A stretch of 64,000 bases of DNA from NCBI RefSeq assembly GCF_900142525.1, contig NZ_FRBD01000010.1:79256-143255 (forward strand), in the 5' to 3' direction. The position numbers were made by a program, and so were the translations under genes. This DNA is from Xylanibacter ruminicola (lineage in GTDB: Bacteria > Bacteroidota > Bacteroidia > Bacteroidales > Bacteroidaceae). Below the pieces are notes generated by a model. The model did not search any database. It saw only the letters and a program-made list of their open reading frames with translations, and was not told the origin of the DNA. Below are positions 17,774 to 26,866 of this stretch, one piece after another (the stretch's first letter is position 1; every line of letters begins with the position of its first letter).

Positions 17774-18319
17774 ATGGTCAGTCAAATCGTTGAGCGCATA
17801 CGGCAGAGAGACCAAAGGGCGATGAGCCAGCTCTATCAGATGTACGTCGGAGAGCTAACATCGGTCTGCTATCGTTATATCCCTAACGCTGACGATGCCA
17901 AGGATGTTCTGCAGAACAGTTTTGTGAAGATATTCACATCTATTCCAACCCTTGAGTATCGAGGCGAGAAGCAGTTTAAAGGCTGGCTTGTAAGGATTGT
18001 GGCTAACGAGGCGCTCATGTTCTTGAGAAACAAAAAGAAACTGCTGTTTGTGGAACAGGATCAGATGGCCGACAACATAGAGGAAGACGGCACAGGCCCT
18101 GACACAGAGCAGATTTCGCCTGACGAGTTGCACCAACTGATTAGCGAATTGCCTGATGGATACAGAACGGTGTTGAACCTTTATGTGTTTGAAAACTACT
18201 CTCATCGGCAAATAGCCGAACTACTAGGTATCAAGGAGAGCACATCAGCCTCTCAACTTTATTACGCCAAACAATGGCTTGCACGAAGAATTAAGGAATT
18301 AACGAGCGGGAAGGGATGA
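17774..18319 (+). CDS. ECF-type RNA polymerase sigma factor
   Basis: A 181-residue sigma factor with region 2 at about residues 10-75 (YRYIPNADDAKDVLQNSFVKIFTSI) and region 4 at about 125-175, the HTH being in YSHRQIAELLGIKESTSASQLYYAK. There is no region 3, as expected for the ECF group. It directs RNA polymerase to a small regulon. Its stop overlaps the start of the next gene by 4 bp; that protein has the layout of an anti-sigma factor fused to an outer-membrane barrel, so the two are likely partners. Confidence 0.92.
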   Translation: MVSQIVERIRQRDQRAMSQLYQMYVGELTSVCYRYIPNADDAKDVLQNSFVKIFTSIPTLEYRGEKQFKGWLVRIVANEALMFLRNKKKLLFVEQDQMADNIEEDGTGPDTEQISPDELHQLISELPDGYRTVLNLYVFENYSHRQIAELLGIKESTSASQLYYAKQWLARRIKELTSGKG

Positions 18320-19527
18320 AAGAGGATTGGACAAAACAAATGAAACAGAAGCTTGAGGGGCATCAGATGACTCCTCCTGTAGGACTCTGGGAGGGCATCA
18401 GCAATCAGATGGGCCTCGATCCAGCTCCTGCAGCAAAACCAGCCATCGTTCGCAGATGGTATTGGGCTGCTGCAGCTGTAGTCCTGGCTCTTGTTGGTTT
18501 CTTTGCTTTCTACAATTTCGATGAAGAACAACCAAAGCTGGAGGCAAATTATGATAAGCACGTTAATACGGAGAAACCTGCAACTCCTGCAGAGTCTGTA
18601 ACACCAACTGAGCCAGAAACGCCAGTAGCAACAATGACTGTTGCCAAGCCAGTTGCTGCTGCCAAGCCTGTACTCTTGGCTATGGCTACTAAGCAGGCAT
18701 CCATTGATGAGACAGAACCTCAGACTGTTATTGAAGAGCAGCCAGAAACCACTATAGAAGAGAAAACTGAGCCAAAGCAGGAAACTGCTTCAGAGTTGCA
18801 GGCTACAACAGCAGAGTCGCAAGTTACTAAGAAGACTTATCTGCCTGATGTTGTTGAGCCAACGACAACTGCCTCAAACTCAGAACAATCAAGTAAATGG
18901 ACCATCGGACTTGCTGGCTCTAACGGACTATTGCTTGCTGCCAATAGTTATGCGAATTCAATGAATGTTCAGGCGCTATACAATGATGTCAGTCCTGCAA
19001 AATACTATACAAACAGTTTTTGCGATCTGGCCCAGGCATATACATATACTGATGTGGAGTCTAAGCATCATATCCCATTGCGCTTGGGCATCTCGTTGCA
19101 GTATCAACTCAACAAACGCCTTGCTCTGCTTAGTGGTATCAGTTATACTTACATGGAGTCAGAGTTCAGTTATCCACAATACAGTTATCTCGACTTCAGT
19201 CAGCAATTGAGTTATCTTGGTATTCCAGTTGGCCTCTCGTGGAAGGTGTGGGCATCAGAACAATTCAATATCTATCTGGTTGGAAGCACTTTACTCGAGA
19301 AGTGTGTCAAGGCGAATATTTCTGAGGGTGAGATTAATACTCGTCCTTGGCAGTTGTCAGTCAATGCAGCTGCTGGTGCAGAGTATAACTTCTCGCGTCA
19401 TTTTGGTGTTTATCTTGAGCCATCGTTGGGTTATTACTTCGATGATGGCAGCAGTCTGGAGCATTATTACAAAGAGCATCCGCTTGCTCCATCGCTGCAG
19501 TTTGGAGTCAGATTACATCTGAAATGA
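18316..19527 (+). CDS. Anti-sigma-like membrane protein with C-terminal outer-membrane beta-barrel
   Basis: A 403-residue protein with three parts. Residues 1-47 are a short cytoplasmic segment (PPVGLWEGISNQMGL, typical of Bacteroidetes sigma partners). Residues 48-67 form one membrane span (WYWAAAAVVLALVGFFAFY). Residues 70-190 are a Pro/Thr/Glu/Ala-rich linker long enough to cross the periplasm. Residues 195-403 look like a small porin-type beta-barrel with alternating strands and a final SLQFGVRLHLK. Such a layout would link outer-membrane state directly to the sigma factor encoded just upstream with a 4-bp overlap. That model is inference. Confidence 0.72.
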   Translation: MKEDWTKQMKQKLEGHQMTPPVGLWEGISNQMGLDPAPAAKPAIVRRWYWAAAAVVLALVGFFAFYNFDEEQPKLEANYDKHVNTEKPATPAESVTPTEPETPVATMTVAKPVAAAKPVLLAMATKQASIDETEPQTVIEEQPETTIEEKTEPKQETASELQATTAESQVTKKTYLPDVVEPTTTASNSEQSSKWTIGLAGSNGLLLAANSYANSMNVQALYNDVSPAKYYTNSFCDLAQAYTYTDVESKHHIPLRLGISLQYQLNKRLALLSGISYTYMESEFSYPQYSYLDFSQQLSYLGIPVGLSWKVWASEQFNIYLVGSTLLEKCVKANISEGEINTRPWQLSVNAAAGAEYNFSRHFGVYLEPSLGYYFDDGSSLEHYYKEHPLAPSLQFGVRLHLK

Positions 19528-19563
19528 AAAAAAATCGTAAAATATTCCCACGTTACAAGGGAA

Positions 19564-19592
19564 TTGCGTAATTTTGCAGGCAAATTACGCAA
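19564..19592. promoter_or_regulatory. Inverted repeat overlapping the -7 box of the next gene
   Basis: TTGCGTAATTT at 19564-19574 and AAATTACGCAA at 19582-19592 are perfect complements around a 7-base loop. The left arm and loop contain TAATTTTG (19569-19576), the likely -7 box for the acyl-adenylase gene. Confidence 0.75.
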
Positions 19593-19601
19593 TCAAAGAA
19601 A

Positions 19602-21095
19602 ATGAGTATCACTAAGATAGTAAGAAAAGTGTTTGAGCCCAGACAAAGGGAGCTGGAAAAACACTTCAATCAAGGCAAAGCTCTGCAAGAGGCTGTGCTG
19701 GGCCGACTCATTGCTGAGGCTAAGGATACGGAATACGGAAGGAATCATGCCTTTGCATCTATCAAGGGCTACGATGACTTCATAAAGCATAACCCCGTTA
19801 ATACCTACGAAGAACTTAAAGGTGCTATCGACCGCATGCGTCATGGCGAAACAGATGTTCTGTGGCCAGGTCGTGTGAAATGGTATGCCAAATCATCAGG
19901 AACCACCAACGATAAGTCGAAGTTCATACCTGTAAGCAAAGAGGGCTTGAAGAATATTCACTATCGTGGCGGATTCGATGCTGTGGCCATGTATCTACAG
20001 AACAACCCCAAGTCGAGAATGTTCGATGGCAGAGGATTGATTCTTGGTGGTAGTCATGCACCAAACTATAATTTGAAGGATTCGTTGGTTGGCGATCTGA
20101 GTGCTATTCTGATTGAGAATATCAATCCACTGGCCAATCTGGTGCGAGTACCTAAGAAGCAGACGGCATTGCTGAGCGATTTCGAAATCAAGAGAGACCG
20201 CATAGCTCGCGAGGCCATGAACAAGAACGTCACCAACATCTCTGGTGTGCCATCATGGATGCTCTCAGTACTTAGCCGTATGATGGAGATTACTGGTAAG
20301 ACGCATCTCGAGGAGGTTTGGCCTAACATAGAGGTATTCTTCCACGGCGGTGTGGCCTTTACCCCATATCGCAAGCAGTACGAGCAACTCATCACCTCGC
20401 CCAACATGCACTATATGGAGACATATAATGCCAGCGAGGGATTCTTCGGACTCCAGAACGATCCATCAGACAAGTCGATGCTCTTGATGCTCGATTACGA
20501 TGTGTTCTATGAGTTTATTCCTATGGATGGTGGCGATCCTGTACCCCTTTGGGGCGTAGAAACGGGTAAGAACTACGCTATGGTCATCACCACAAGCTGC
20601 GGATTATGGCGTTATGAGATTGGCGATACCGTTCAGTTCACCTCAACCAATCCGTATAAGTTCATCATTTCTGGTCGTACCAAGCATTTCATTAACGCCT
20701 TTGGCGAAGAGCTGATTGTGGATAATGCTGAGAAGGGATTGGCTTACGCTTGCGAACAGACAGGAGCAGAAGTGTCTGAATATACTGCAGCTCCTGTGTT
20801 TATGGATCAGAACGCCAAGTGCCGCCATCAATGGCTCATCGAGTTTAAGAAGCGCCCACAGGATTTGCAGTTGTTCAGCGATTTGCTCGACAAGCATCTG
20901 CAGGAAATCAATAGTGATTACGAAGCTAAGCGCTATAAGGACATCACTCTGCAGCATCTGGAAATAGTTGAGGCAAGAGAGAACCTGTTTAACGATTGGC
21001 TCAAGCTGAAGGGAAAGTTGGGTGGTCAGCACAAGGTGCCTCGCCTGAGTAACTCTCGCGAACATATAGAACAATTATTGAAGCTCAACGCATGA
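19602..21095 (+). CDS. GH3-type acyl-adenylating protein (auxin-responsive promoter family fold)
   Basis: A 497-residue member of the GH3 family, which belongs to the ANL adenylate-forming superfamily (not glycoside hydrolase GH3). Visible features are the phosphate-binding YAKSSGTTNDKSKFIP at about residues 90-105, HYMETYNASEGFFG, LWRYEIGDTVQF and SGRTKHFINAFGEELI. Plant members join amino acids to hormones; bacterial members have unknown substrates. It ends overlapping the start of the Ig-like lipoprotein gene by 4 bp. Together with the DUF3108 gene this trio recurs in Bacteroidetes and may serve envelope biogenesis, which is inference. Confidence 0.87.
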   Translation: MSITKIVRKVFEPRQRELEKHFNQGKALQEAVLGRLIAEAKDTEYGRNHAFASIKGYDDFIKHNPVNTYEELKGAIDRMRHGETDVLWPGRVKWYAKSSGTTNDKSKFIPVSKEGLKNIHYRGGFDAVAMYLQNNPKSRMFDGRGLILGGSHAPNYNLKDSLVGDLSAILIENINPLANLVRVPKKQTALLSDFEIKRDRIAREAMNKNVTNISGVPSWMLSVLSRMMEITGKTHLEEVWPNIEVFFHGGVAFTPYRKQYEQLITSPNMHYMETYNASEGFFGLQNDPSDKSMLLMLDYDVFYEFIPMDGGDPVPLWGVETGKNYAMVITTSCGLWRYEIGDTVQFTSTNPYKFIISGRTKHFINAFGEELIVDNAEKGLAYACEQTGAEVSEYTAAPVFMDQNAKCRHQWLIEFKKRPQDLQLFSDLLDKHLQEINSDYEAKRYKDITLQHLEIVEARENLFNDWLKLKGKLGGQHKVPRLSNSREHIEQLLKLNA

Positions 21096-23041
21096 AGAAA
21101 CTCCTATATATCTTCTGCATAGCATTGGCTATGGTTGGTTGCGCCCGTATGGGACAGCCTGATGGCGGATGGTACGATGATGATCCGCCAAAGGTTATCG
21201 GTTGTACACCAGCAGATCAGGCCACCAATGTTACAGCCAAGAAGATTACCATCCTTTTCGATGAGTATATTAAGCTTACCGATGCCACCAATAAGGTCAT
21301 CGTGTCTCCACCACAACTCGAAGTGCCCGATATTAAGGCAACAGGAAAGAAGATTGTGGTTGAGTTGCAGGATTCATTGGTAGCAAACACCACATATACC
21401 ATCGACTTCAGCGATGCTATCAGCGATAACAACGAGAATAATCCCATGGGTAGCTATACCTATAGTTTCTCTACTGGCGAGCAGATTGATACCTTCGAGG
21501 TTTCAGGCTATGTGCTCGATGCCAGCAATCTCGAACCTATCAAGGGCATCATGGTTGGTCTTTATAACGATCTGGCTGATTCGGCCTTTAAGACCAAACC
21601 AATGCTCCGAGTTTCTCGTACTGACGGTAGCGGACATTTTGTGGTTAAAGGTGTGGCTCCTGGCACTTATCGTGCTTATGCGCTGCAGGATGCCGATGGC
21701 GATTTCCGCTTCTCGCAGAAGAGCGAGATGATAGGTTTCAATCAACAGATATTTGAGCCTAGTTCAAAGCCTGATTTTCGTACAGATACCATCTGGCGCG
21801 ATTCCCTGCATATCGATGGCTTGATAAGGGTGCCTTATACTCACTTCCTGCCAGATGACATCACTCTGTTGGCATTCACACATGTTCAGACAGATCGTTT
21901 CCTCATCAAGACAGAACGTGTTGAGGCTAATAAGTTCTCGATGTATTTTACTTACGGGCATCCTGAACTGCCCGTCATCAAGGGGCTGAACTTTAATAGC
22001 GATGATGCCTTTGTTGTTGAGGCCAACGAGAAGCAGGATACCATCCACTATTGGCTTCGCGATACAGCGCTGGTTAATCAAGACACACTGCGAATGGAAA
22101 TCAGCTACCAGATGACAGATACTGCTGGTGTACTGGTAAATATGACAGACACTATCGAAGGCTTGGCAAAGGTCCCGTTCGAAAAGCGCCAGAAAGAGCT
22201 TAACAAGGAACTGGAGAAGTGGCGCAAGGAAGTGGATAAAAAGATAAAGCGTGGCGAAGAGGTTGATACTGTCTGGCGCGAGAAACCTTTGGAACCCAAG
22301 TACGACGTTCCATCATCAATGGATCCAGACAAGATTGCCAGAATAGAGATGCCAACCCCATTGCAGCATTGCGATACAGCAGGAGTTCATCTGTATTCTA
22401 TGATCGACTCTGTTTGGTACGAGTCTTCATGTCAATTGGTGCCCGTGCCCAACAAAATCCGCAACTATGAGATTCTAGCTGAATGGCGCCCTGGCATCGA
22501 GTATAGCCTGGAGATTGACTCTGCTGCCTTTATCGATATCTACGGCAAGGTTTCTAATGCATATAAGCAAGGTATAAAGGTTAAGTCCGAAGACGAGTAT
22601 AGCACGCTGAAACTAAACATCGCTGGTGTTGAAGATTCGGCTATGGTGGTTCAGTTGCTGAATGGCTCTGGCAAGATGGTCAAGCAGTCTCTGGTTAAGA
22701 AGCATGTGGCCGAATTCAAATACATAAAGCCTGACAAGTATTACGTCAGTGCCTTTATCGATAGTAATGGTAATGGTGTTTGGGATACAGGCGATTACGC
22801 TGAAGGTCGCCAAGCCGAGGCTGTGTATTATTATCCTCGTGAGATAGAGTGCAAGGCCAAGTGGGATGTATCCCAGAGCTGGAATGTTACAGCTACTCCC
22901 ATCTACAAGCAAAAGCCTGGAAAGATTACCAAGCAGAAGCCCGATACAGTCAAGAAACTTAAGAACAGAAATGCAGAACGAGCCCGCCAGCTGGGTATTG
23001 AATACCTTAAAGGCAAGGGCATTAACATAGATAACAAGTAA
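21092..23041 (+). CDS. Ig-like domain lipoprotein
   Basis: A 649-residue lipoprotein (lipobox MVGC, Cys17). Residues 30-130 form a bacterial Ig-like domain of the SbsA type (PPKVIGCTPADQATNV, ITILFDEYIKL, TYTIDFSDAISDNNE). A carboxypeptidase-regulatory-like beta domain follows at about 140-225 (SGYVLDASNLEPIKGIMVGLY, YRAYALQDADGDFRF). A coiled, Lys/Glu-rich stretch is at 365-395. The C-terminus is basic. It overlaps the GH3-type gene by 4 bp and is followed 2 bases later by the DUF3108 gene. Its function is unknown; it is probably a surface or periplasmic scaffold. Confidence 0.8.
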   Translation: MKKLLYIFCIALAMVGCARMGQPDGGWYDDDPPKVIGCTPADQATNVTAKKITILFDEYIKLTDATNKVIVSPPQLEVPDIKATGKKIVVELQDSLVANTTYTIDFSDAISDNNENNPMGSYTYSFSTGEQIDTFEVSGYVLDASNLEPIKGIMVGLYNDLADSAFKTKPMLRVSRTDGSGHFVVKGVAPGTYRAYALQDADGDFRFSQKSEMIGFNQQIFEPSSKPDFRTDTIWRDSLHIDGLIRVPYTHFLPDDITLLAFTHVQTDRFLIKTERVEANKFSMYFTYGHPELPVIKGLNFNSDDAFVVEANEKQDTIHYWLRDTALVNQDTLRMEISYQMTDTAGVLVNMTDTIEGLAKVPFEKRQKELNKELEKWRKEVDKKIKRGEEVDTVWREKPLEPKYDVPSSMDPDKIARIEMPTPLQHCDTAGVHLYSMIDSVWYESSCQLVPVPNKIRNYEILAEWRPGIEYSLEIDSAAFIDIYGKVSNAYKQGIKVKSEDEYSTLKLNIAGVEDSAMVVQLLNGSGKMVKQSLVKKHVAEFKYIKPDKYYVSAFIDSNGNGVWDTGDYAEGRQAEAVYYYPREIECKAKWDVSQSWNVTATPIYKQKPGKITKQKPDTVKKLKNRNAERARQLGIEYLKGKGINIDNK

Positions 23042-23043
23042 TA

Positions 23044-23853
23044 ATGAAGAAGATACTTTTAACTCTCTGTATAGCTATGGGCATGAGCCTTACAGCCAAT
23101 GCCCAATGTGGAATTGATAATACTGCCTTTAAAAGTGGCGAAAGTCTGGAATACGACCTTTACTTTAACTGGCAGTTTATATGGGTTAAGGTTGGTGTAG
23201 CACAGATGGACACCAAGATGGCTAAGTTCGAAGGCAAAGATGCCTGGAAGTCTTACCTGATTACTCGAGGCAATTCCAAACTTGATAGGTATTTCACCAT
23301 GCGCGATACACTGCTGTCGTATTGCAATCCCGACCTCTCGCCACTCTATTTCCGCAAGGGCGCCAGAGAGGGTAGCAGTTACTATGTAGACGAGCTGTGG
23401 TATAGTTATCCGGGTGGAAACTGTCAGCTCAAGAAACATCGTATCACCTCTCATGGTGAGCACCTTTGGCAGACGAGCACCTATCGTAGTTGTATCTATG
23501 ATATGATGTCTATCTTCCTTCGTGCTCGCAACTTCGATGCTTCTAAGCTCAAGAAGGGGCAAACTATCGCTATGCCAATTAGTGATGCCCGTAGCCTTTC
23601 AAATTCGTGGCTGGAGTATCGTGGTAAAGAAAACTTCAAGATGAATGGAACCAAGGAGAAGTTCCGTTGCCTGGTGATGTCGTTCTACGAGCGCGAAAAT
23701 GGTAAGAGTCATGAGCTTATCCGCTTCTACATTACCGACGATCAGAATCATATACCAGTACGCCTCGACATGTTCCTCTCGTTTGGAAGTGCCAAGGCCT
23801 ATCTGAAGAACTATAAGGGCATCAGAAGTCCTATGACCTCAAAACTCAATTAA
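23044..23853 (+). CDS. DUF3108 exported protein
   Basis: A 269-residue protein with a Sec signal peptide (cleavage near LTANAQ). It begins the mature domain with FKSGESLEYDLYFNW, the diagnostic start of DUF3108, and continues as a beta-rich fold to the end. DUF3108 proteins are periplasmic, and related proteins include LAPTg-like envelope factors; the function is not known. It is the last gene of the three-gene operon and is followed by a strong terminator. Confidence 0.85.
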   Translation: MKKILLTLCIAMGMSLTANAQCGIDNTAFKSGESLEYDLYFNWQFIWVKVGVAQMDTKMAKFEGKDAWKSYLITRGNSKLDRYFTMRDTLLSYCNPDLSPLYFRKGAREGSSYYVDELWYSYPGGNCQLKKHRITSHGEHLWQTSTYRSCIYDMMSIFLRARNFDASKLKKGQTIAMPISDARSLSNSWLEYRGKENFKMNGTKEKFRCLVMSFYERENGKSHELIRFYITDDQNHIPVRLDMFLSFGSAKAYLKNYKGIRSPMTSKLN

Positions 23854-23855
23854 AT

Positions 23856-23888
23856 AATAAAGCCACAGATTTTGTCTGTGGCTTTATT
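23856..23888. terminator. Bidirectional terminator after DUF3108
   Basis: Perfect 14-bp stem, AATAAAGCCACAGA and TCTGTGGCTTTATT, with a 5-base loop, between convergent genes. Confidence 0.92.
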
Positions 23889-23892
23889 GTGT

Positions 23893-25191
23893 TTATTTAT
23901 CAGCCTCGAAAGCTGCAATCTTGTCTAGATAATACTTACGCAGGTCTTGCCAGTTGTAGTAAGGCCACTGGGTGGTTTTGATTGGCAGATAAGCCTCGCG
24001 CTCGTTCAGCAGAGCCTTTACTAGGATATCGCCTGTCTTACCTTTTTTAGGACGATAGAATATCAACTGGATGTTGCATCCCATTGGGAAGATGCGATAG
24101 TTGCGCCAATATTTGTCGAGCTCGTCGAGATTGTTAACAGCCATTCCGCAATTGTCAAGTTCGAGCAGGCATGCCAGAGGCATCACACACACCTCGTGGC
24201 CAAAGCGCAGCGTGGCTTGAGTCTGGGTCACGGTATCAGCTGTAGCTATGATGTTCTTCAGCAAGTTTAGCTGACTGAAAGGCATCTTTCCGCCTGAAAC
24301 GGGCGATGCGCCATAATCGAGATACCAGCCAACGTTCTTAAGGCGCCACTGGTCGTAAACCTCCTCGTCGGTAAACAGCGAGAAGAGCTCCAAGTCAGTA
24401 TCATGACTCTGCATATTGCAAGCCACGTGGAACAGCTGACGCATCAATGCTCCAGCCCCCACATTATTATATACGTACTGCTGGTCGTTAAAGAGTGTCT
24501 TCATCAGTCGCTCTGGGTGAGTCCATTTTACGGTATACTCTCTTTCTTCCTTACCGCCTTTCTTGCCCATCTTTTCTACTATTCCGTCCCAAGGCTGATT
24601 CAGATAGTACTGCAACGACTCGCTTACATCGTTGTGAATCTGGGCAGTAGGATTAGCGGCAGCCAACTCCTCGCACTCAGCAATCATCGACAGTATGCAG
24701 CGATTCACGGTAGTGCTACGCGCATCAATCTTCAGATTCTTCGTTTTGAATATCTCTGGAAAGTTCTTCGTCATGCGCTTACCAATGCCGTGATGCTGAC
24801 GTTCGCCCACAGTTGTCAGGTCGCCTAGACGCTTGTTGGCTGTGGCATATATGGCTTCGATGGTAGCAAGTGTTTTTTCGCCCAGAGGGGTTAGCTTGCC
24901 TTGTTCCTTAGCAGCCTTTAGTGTGGCAATGGGTCTGGAATAGTTGCCATCGCTAATCAGCCAGCGCGAACCATGACGGCCGTAATGACTCATATAATAA
25001 GGTTCATAGTTCTTTGGAGCTGGTGTCAGCGGCTTATCCGTTAGCTGGCGATCATAGTCCAAATAGTTACTACCAGCCAAGAATCTGTTGGCCGCAATTT
25101 CATCTTTAGCTGAAGTCTCGAATACAGGCGCGTTCTGAGCCTGCAAAGTCATCGAAAAACCGATGGATAGAATTAATAGTTTTCGTTTCAT
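23893..25191 (-). CDS. Histidine acid phosphatase (MINPP/phytase-like)
   Basis: A 432-residue exported enzyme of histidine phosphatase clade 2. The phosphorylated His is His73 in GRHGSRW (71-77). The acid/base pair is in RFGHEVCVMPLAC, where GHE resembles the HAE of multiple inositol polyphosphate phosphatases rather than the HD of most acid phosphatases. The signal peptide ends near LQAQ. It likely removes phosphates from inositol phosphates or sugar phosphates in the periplasm or outside. A paralogous domain is fused to GH92 at 42.4-45.6 kb. A TATCTTTG promoter box lies at about 25224-25217 on the same strand. Confidence 0.9.
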   Translation of the reverse strand: MKRKLLILSIGFSMTLQAQNAPVFETSAKDEIAANRFLAGSNYLDYDRQLTDKPLTPAPKNYEPYYMSHYGRHGSRWLISDGNYSRPIATLKAAKEQGKLTPLGEKTLATIEAIYATANKRLGDLTTVGERQHHGIGKRMTKNFPEIFKTKNLKIDARSTTVNRCILSMIAECEELAAANPTAQIHNDVSESLQYYLNQPWDGIVEKMGKKGGKEEREYTVKWTHPERLMKTLFNDQQYVYNNVGAGALMRQLFHVACNMQSHDTDLELFSLFTDEEVYDQWRLKNVGWYLDYGASPVSGGKMPFSQLNLLKNIIATADTVTQTQATLRFGHEVCVMPLACLLELDNCGMAVNNLDELDKYWRNYRIFPMGCNIQLIFYRPKKGKTGDILVKALLNEREAYLPIKTTQWPYYNWQDLRKYYLDKIAAFEADK

Positions 25192-25293
25192 TTTTAACTG
25201 GAATTTTGATAATAATGTGCAAAGATAAGGTTTTTTTTTGAAACGGAGCTATTTCGTAGCAAAATAATTTGTGCCTTTACTAGATGCCATTCG

Positions 25294-25344
25294 TCAGCCT
25301 CCCTCGCTGAATGTTTGTCTGAGTCTCTCTTCGGTTATGGGCAT
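25294..25344 (-). pseudogene. Remnant of the 5' end of a helical-repeat paralog
   Basis: A 16-codon frame, ATG to TGA, encodes MPITEERLRQTFSEGG. This matches the N-terminus of the gene at 27660-28181 (MAITEERLRQTFSEGG) with one residue changed, and then the match ends at the stop. It is best read as the first few codons of a second copy whose body was deleted. Confidence 0.75.
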
Positions 25345-25348
25345 AATT

Positions 25349-26230
25349 TCATGACTTTAAGAAATTCTTCAGTTTCTCGTTGAACATATCAGGCTGTTCC
25401 ATGTGGATGAAGTGTCCGCAAGTGGTCTGTTCAGTATAGTCGAGGTTGGGGTAGAGACGCTGCATTTTCTGCTTGTTGTCAGGATCAAGTCCGCTGTTCT
25501 GCGTGCAGATGACCATTACAGGCAGAGAGATTTGCGTATTGGGCCACCATTTCTTCTCGACAAGGTGCTGCATCGTGCTCGAAGCCACATACTGGAGCGT
25601 CTCGGGCATCACAGACATGGCATAGTCGTTGATCTCCTGAGGCGTATCCTTGCCTGCCAACGAGGATACAAAGCCTGTAATAACCTCACGACAGTTCTCG
25701 CCATCGAAGGCATGCCCGAATTGATTGACAGCCTCAACATATTCAGGCGTTTCTGTACCATCATAGAAACAATACACGCCATCGACATCCACCAAAGCGC
25801 CTTTGTGAGCTGTCGTCATCAGCGTCTGACGGCATACAGGCGTGCCGAGGCTATGACCAACAAAGATGGCATCTTGGATACGGTTTGCCTTCAGCACTTC
25901 ATCAATGGCATGTGCAAAGAAGTCGAGCGTGTAGTCTACGTGCGGTTTATCGCTCTGTCCGTAGCCAGGCAGGTCGATGAACACGAGTTGCAGGTCTTTC
26001 TCATCACGGAATGCCTCGAACTGCTTCTCCCATGTATTCATGTCACAGCCAAACCCGTGAACGAAACAGATGGTTTTAGCATCTGCTTGGCTATTCATTA
26101 TCTTATAATGTACGCGAATACTGTCATCGATAGTGATGTATTCAGACTTCAATTCACTAAGTATCTGTGGCTGGCTAGCACATCCTACCAGCAACAGCGC
26201 GAATAACAAATATAATACTGTTCTTTTCAT
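25349..26230 (-). CDS. Alpha/beta hydrolase lipoprotein
   Basis: Starting at 26230 (MKRTVLYLLFALLLVGC) the protein has 293 residues with a clear lipobox, so I prefer this over the frame's earlier Met at 26251. The fold marks are VHGFGCDMNTWEKQ (oxyanion region), the nucleophile Ser in VGHSLGTPVC, and the catalytic His in TCGHFIHMEQP. It resembles small esterases or haloperoxidase-like hydrolases; the substrate is unknown. Upstream on the same strand is a 55-codon fragment of a different alpha/beta hydrolase. Confidence 0.85.
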   Translation of the reverse strand: MKRTVLYLLFALLLVGCASQPQILSELKSEYITIDDSIRVHYKIMNSQADAKTICFVHGFGCDMNTWEKQFEAFRDEKDLQLVFIDLPGYGQSDKPHVDYTLDFFAHAIDEVLKANRIQDAIFVGHSLGTPVCRQTLMTTAHKGALVDVDGVYCFYDGTETPEYVEAVNQFGHAFDGENCREVITGFVSSLAGKDTPQEINDYAMSVMPETLQYVASSTMQHLVEKKWWPNTQISLPVMVICTQNSGLDPDNKQKMQRLYPNLDYTEQTTCGHFIHMEQPDMFNEKLKNFLKS

Positions 26231-26251
26231 ACATTCTTTTCTTTTATCCAA

Positions 26252-26419
26252 TTATCCAAGAACGCCATTTACGGCATCGTAAATTTCCATCCCTGTATCC
26301 CAAGGATTGAACGTCTGATAGTCCAAGCCTATCACTTCGCAGTCAGGGAATAGTGGCTTGTAGTACTCACTTTCCATTGCACTGCTGCCTTTGCCATGTA
26401 TGTATAATATTGCGTTCAT
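26252..26419 (-). pseudogene. Truncated alpha/beta hydrolase, N-terminal 55 residues only
   Basis: The frame runs from MNAILYIHGKGSSAMESEYY to DAVNGVLG and a stop. It has the first strand and HGKG oxyanion motif of a small alpha/beta hydrolase family, then ends where the next helix and the nucleophile should follow. There is no sign of the rest downstream, where the lipoprotein gene begins. It is either a decayed gene or, less likely, a tiny independent protein. Confidence 0.7.
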
Positions 26420-26430
26420 TCCTTGATAAT

Positions 26431-26853
26431 TTAATGTCCTCTATGCTTGTCTTTCTTTTTAGCCTGGCGCAGGTCGAACTGTCGTTGCTTTTCTGCCTCA
26501 CGTTCAGCCTTTGAGTGTTGTTTCCGCTCGGTTTTGTTCTGCTCTTGTTGTAGCTTCAGAGCTTGTTGAGACTTAGTTCCGATGCCTTGTGATTGCATTT
26601 GCTTTTTAGCCTCGCGAAGTTGTCTCTTAGGATTAACCTTAGCTCTTTCTGATTCGGCAGAAACTTCAATAGCCTGACTGAATTGAAGGCGATGCCAGTT
26701 CTTATCCACGAACTCTATTACCTCCTTTTCCGTTGGTTCTGCTCCGAACGTCACCTTACAGGCACGCAGCCCCTGCTGGTCGATCATCTCGAACAGTCCA
26801 ATCCAGAAAGGATCTTCAAACAGAACAGTCAGCGAACCAGTGGTCATAATCAC
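26431..26853 (-). CDS. YjdF family protein (DUF2992)
   Basis: A 140-residue protein. The first 75 residues (LTVLFEDPFWIGLFE, FGAEPTEKEVIEFV) match DUF2992/YjdF. The second half is a highly charged Lys/Gln/Glu helix rich in RQLREAKKQ-like repeats and ending in a basic tail. In Firmicutes, YjdF genes often follow a riboswitch for azaaromatic compounds, but I see no such structure here in the short leader. The function is unknown. The start is ambiguous between Met1 and Met3. Confidence 0.82.
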   Translation of the reverse strand: MIMTTGSLTVLFEDPFWIGLFEMIDQQGLRACKVTFGAEPTEKEVIEFVDKNWHRLQFSQAIEVSAESERAKVNPKRQLREAKKQMQSQGIGTKSQQALKLQQEQNKTERKQHSKAEREAEKQRQFDLRQAKKKDKHRGH

Positions 26854-26866
26854 TCTCAGTTACTTG

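Noticed and set aside
25403..26206. Long open frame (267 codons) opposite the alpha/beta hydrolase
   Set aside because: It is antisense to a well-supported gene in the usual mirror frame and has no recognisable domain.
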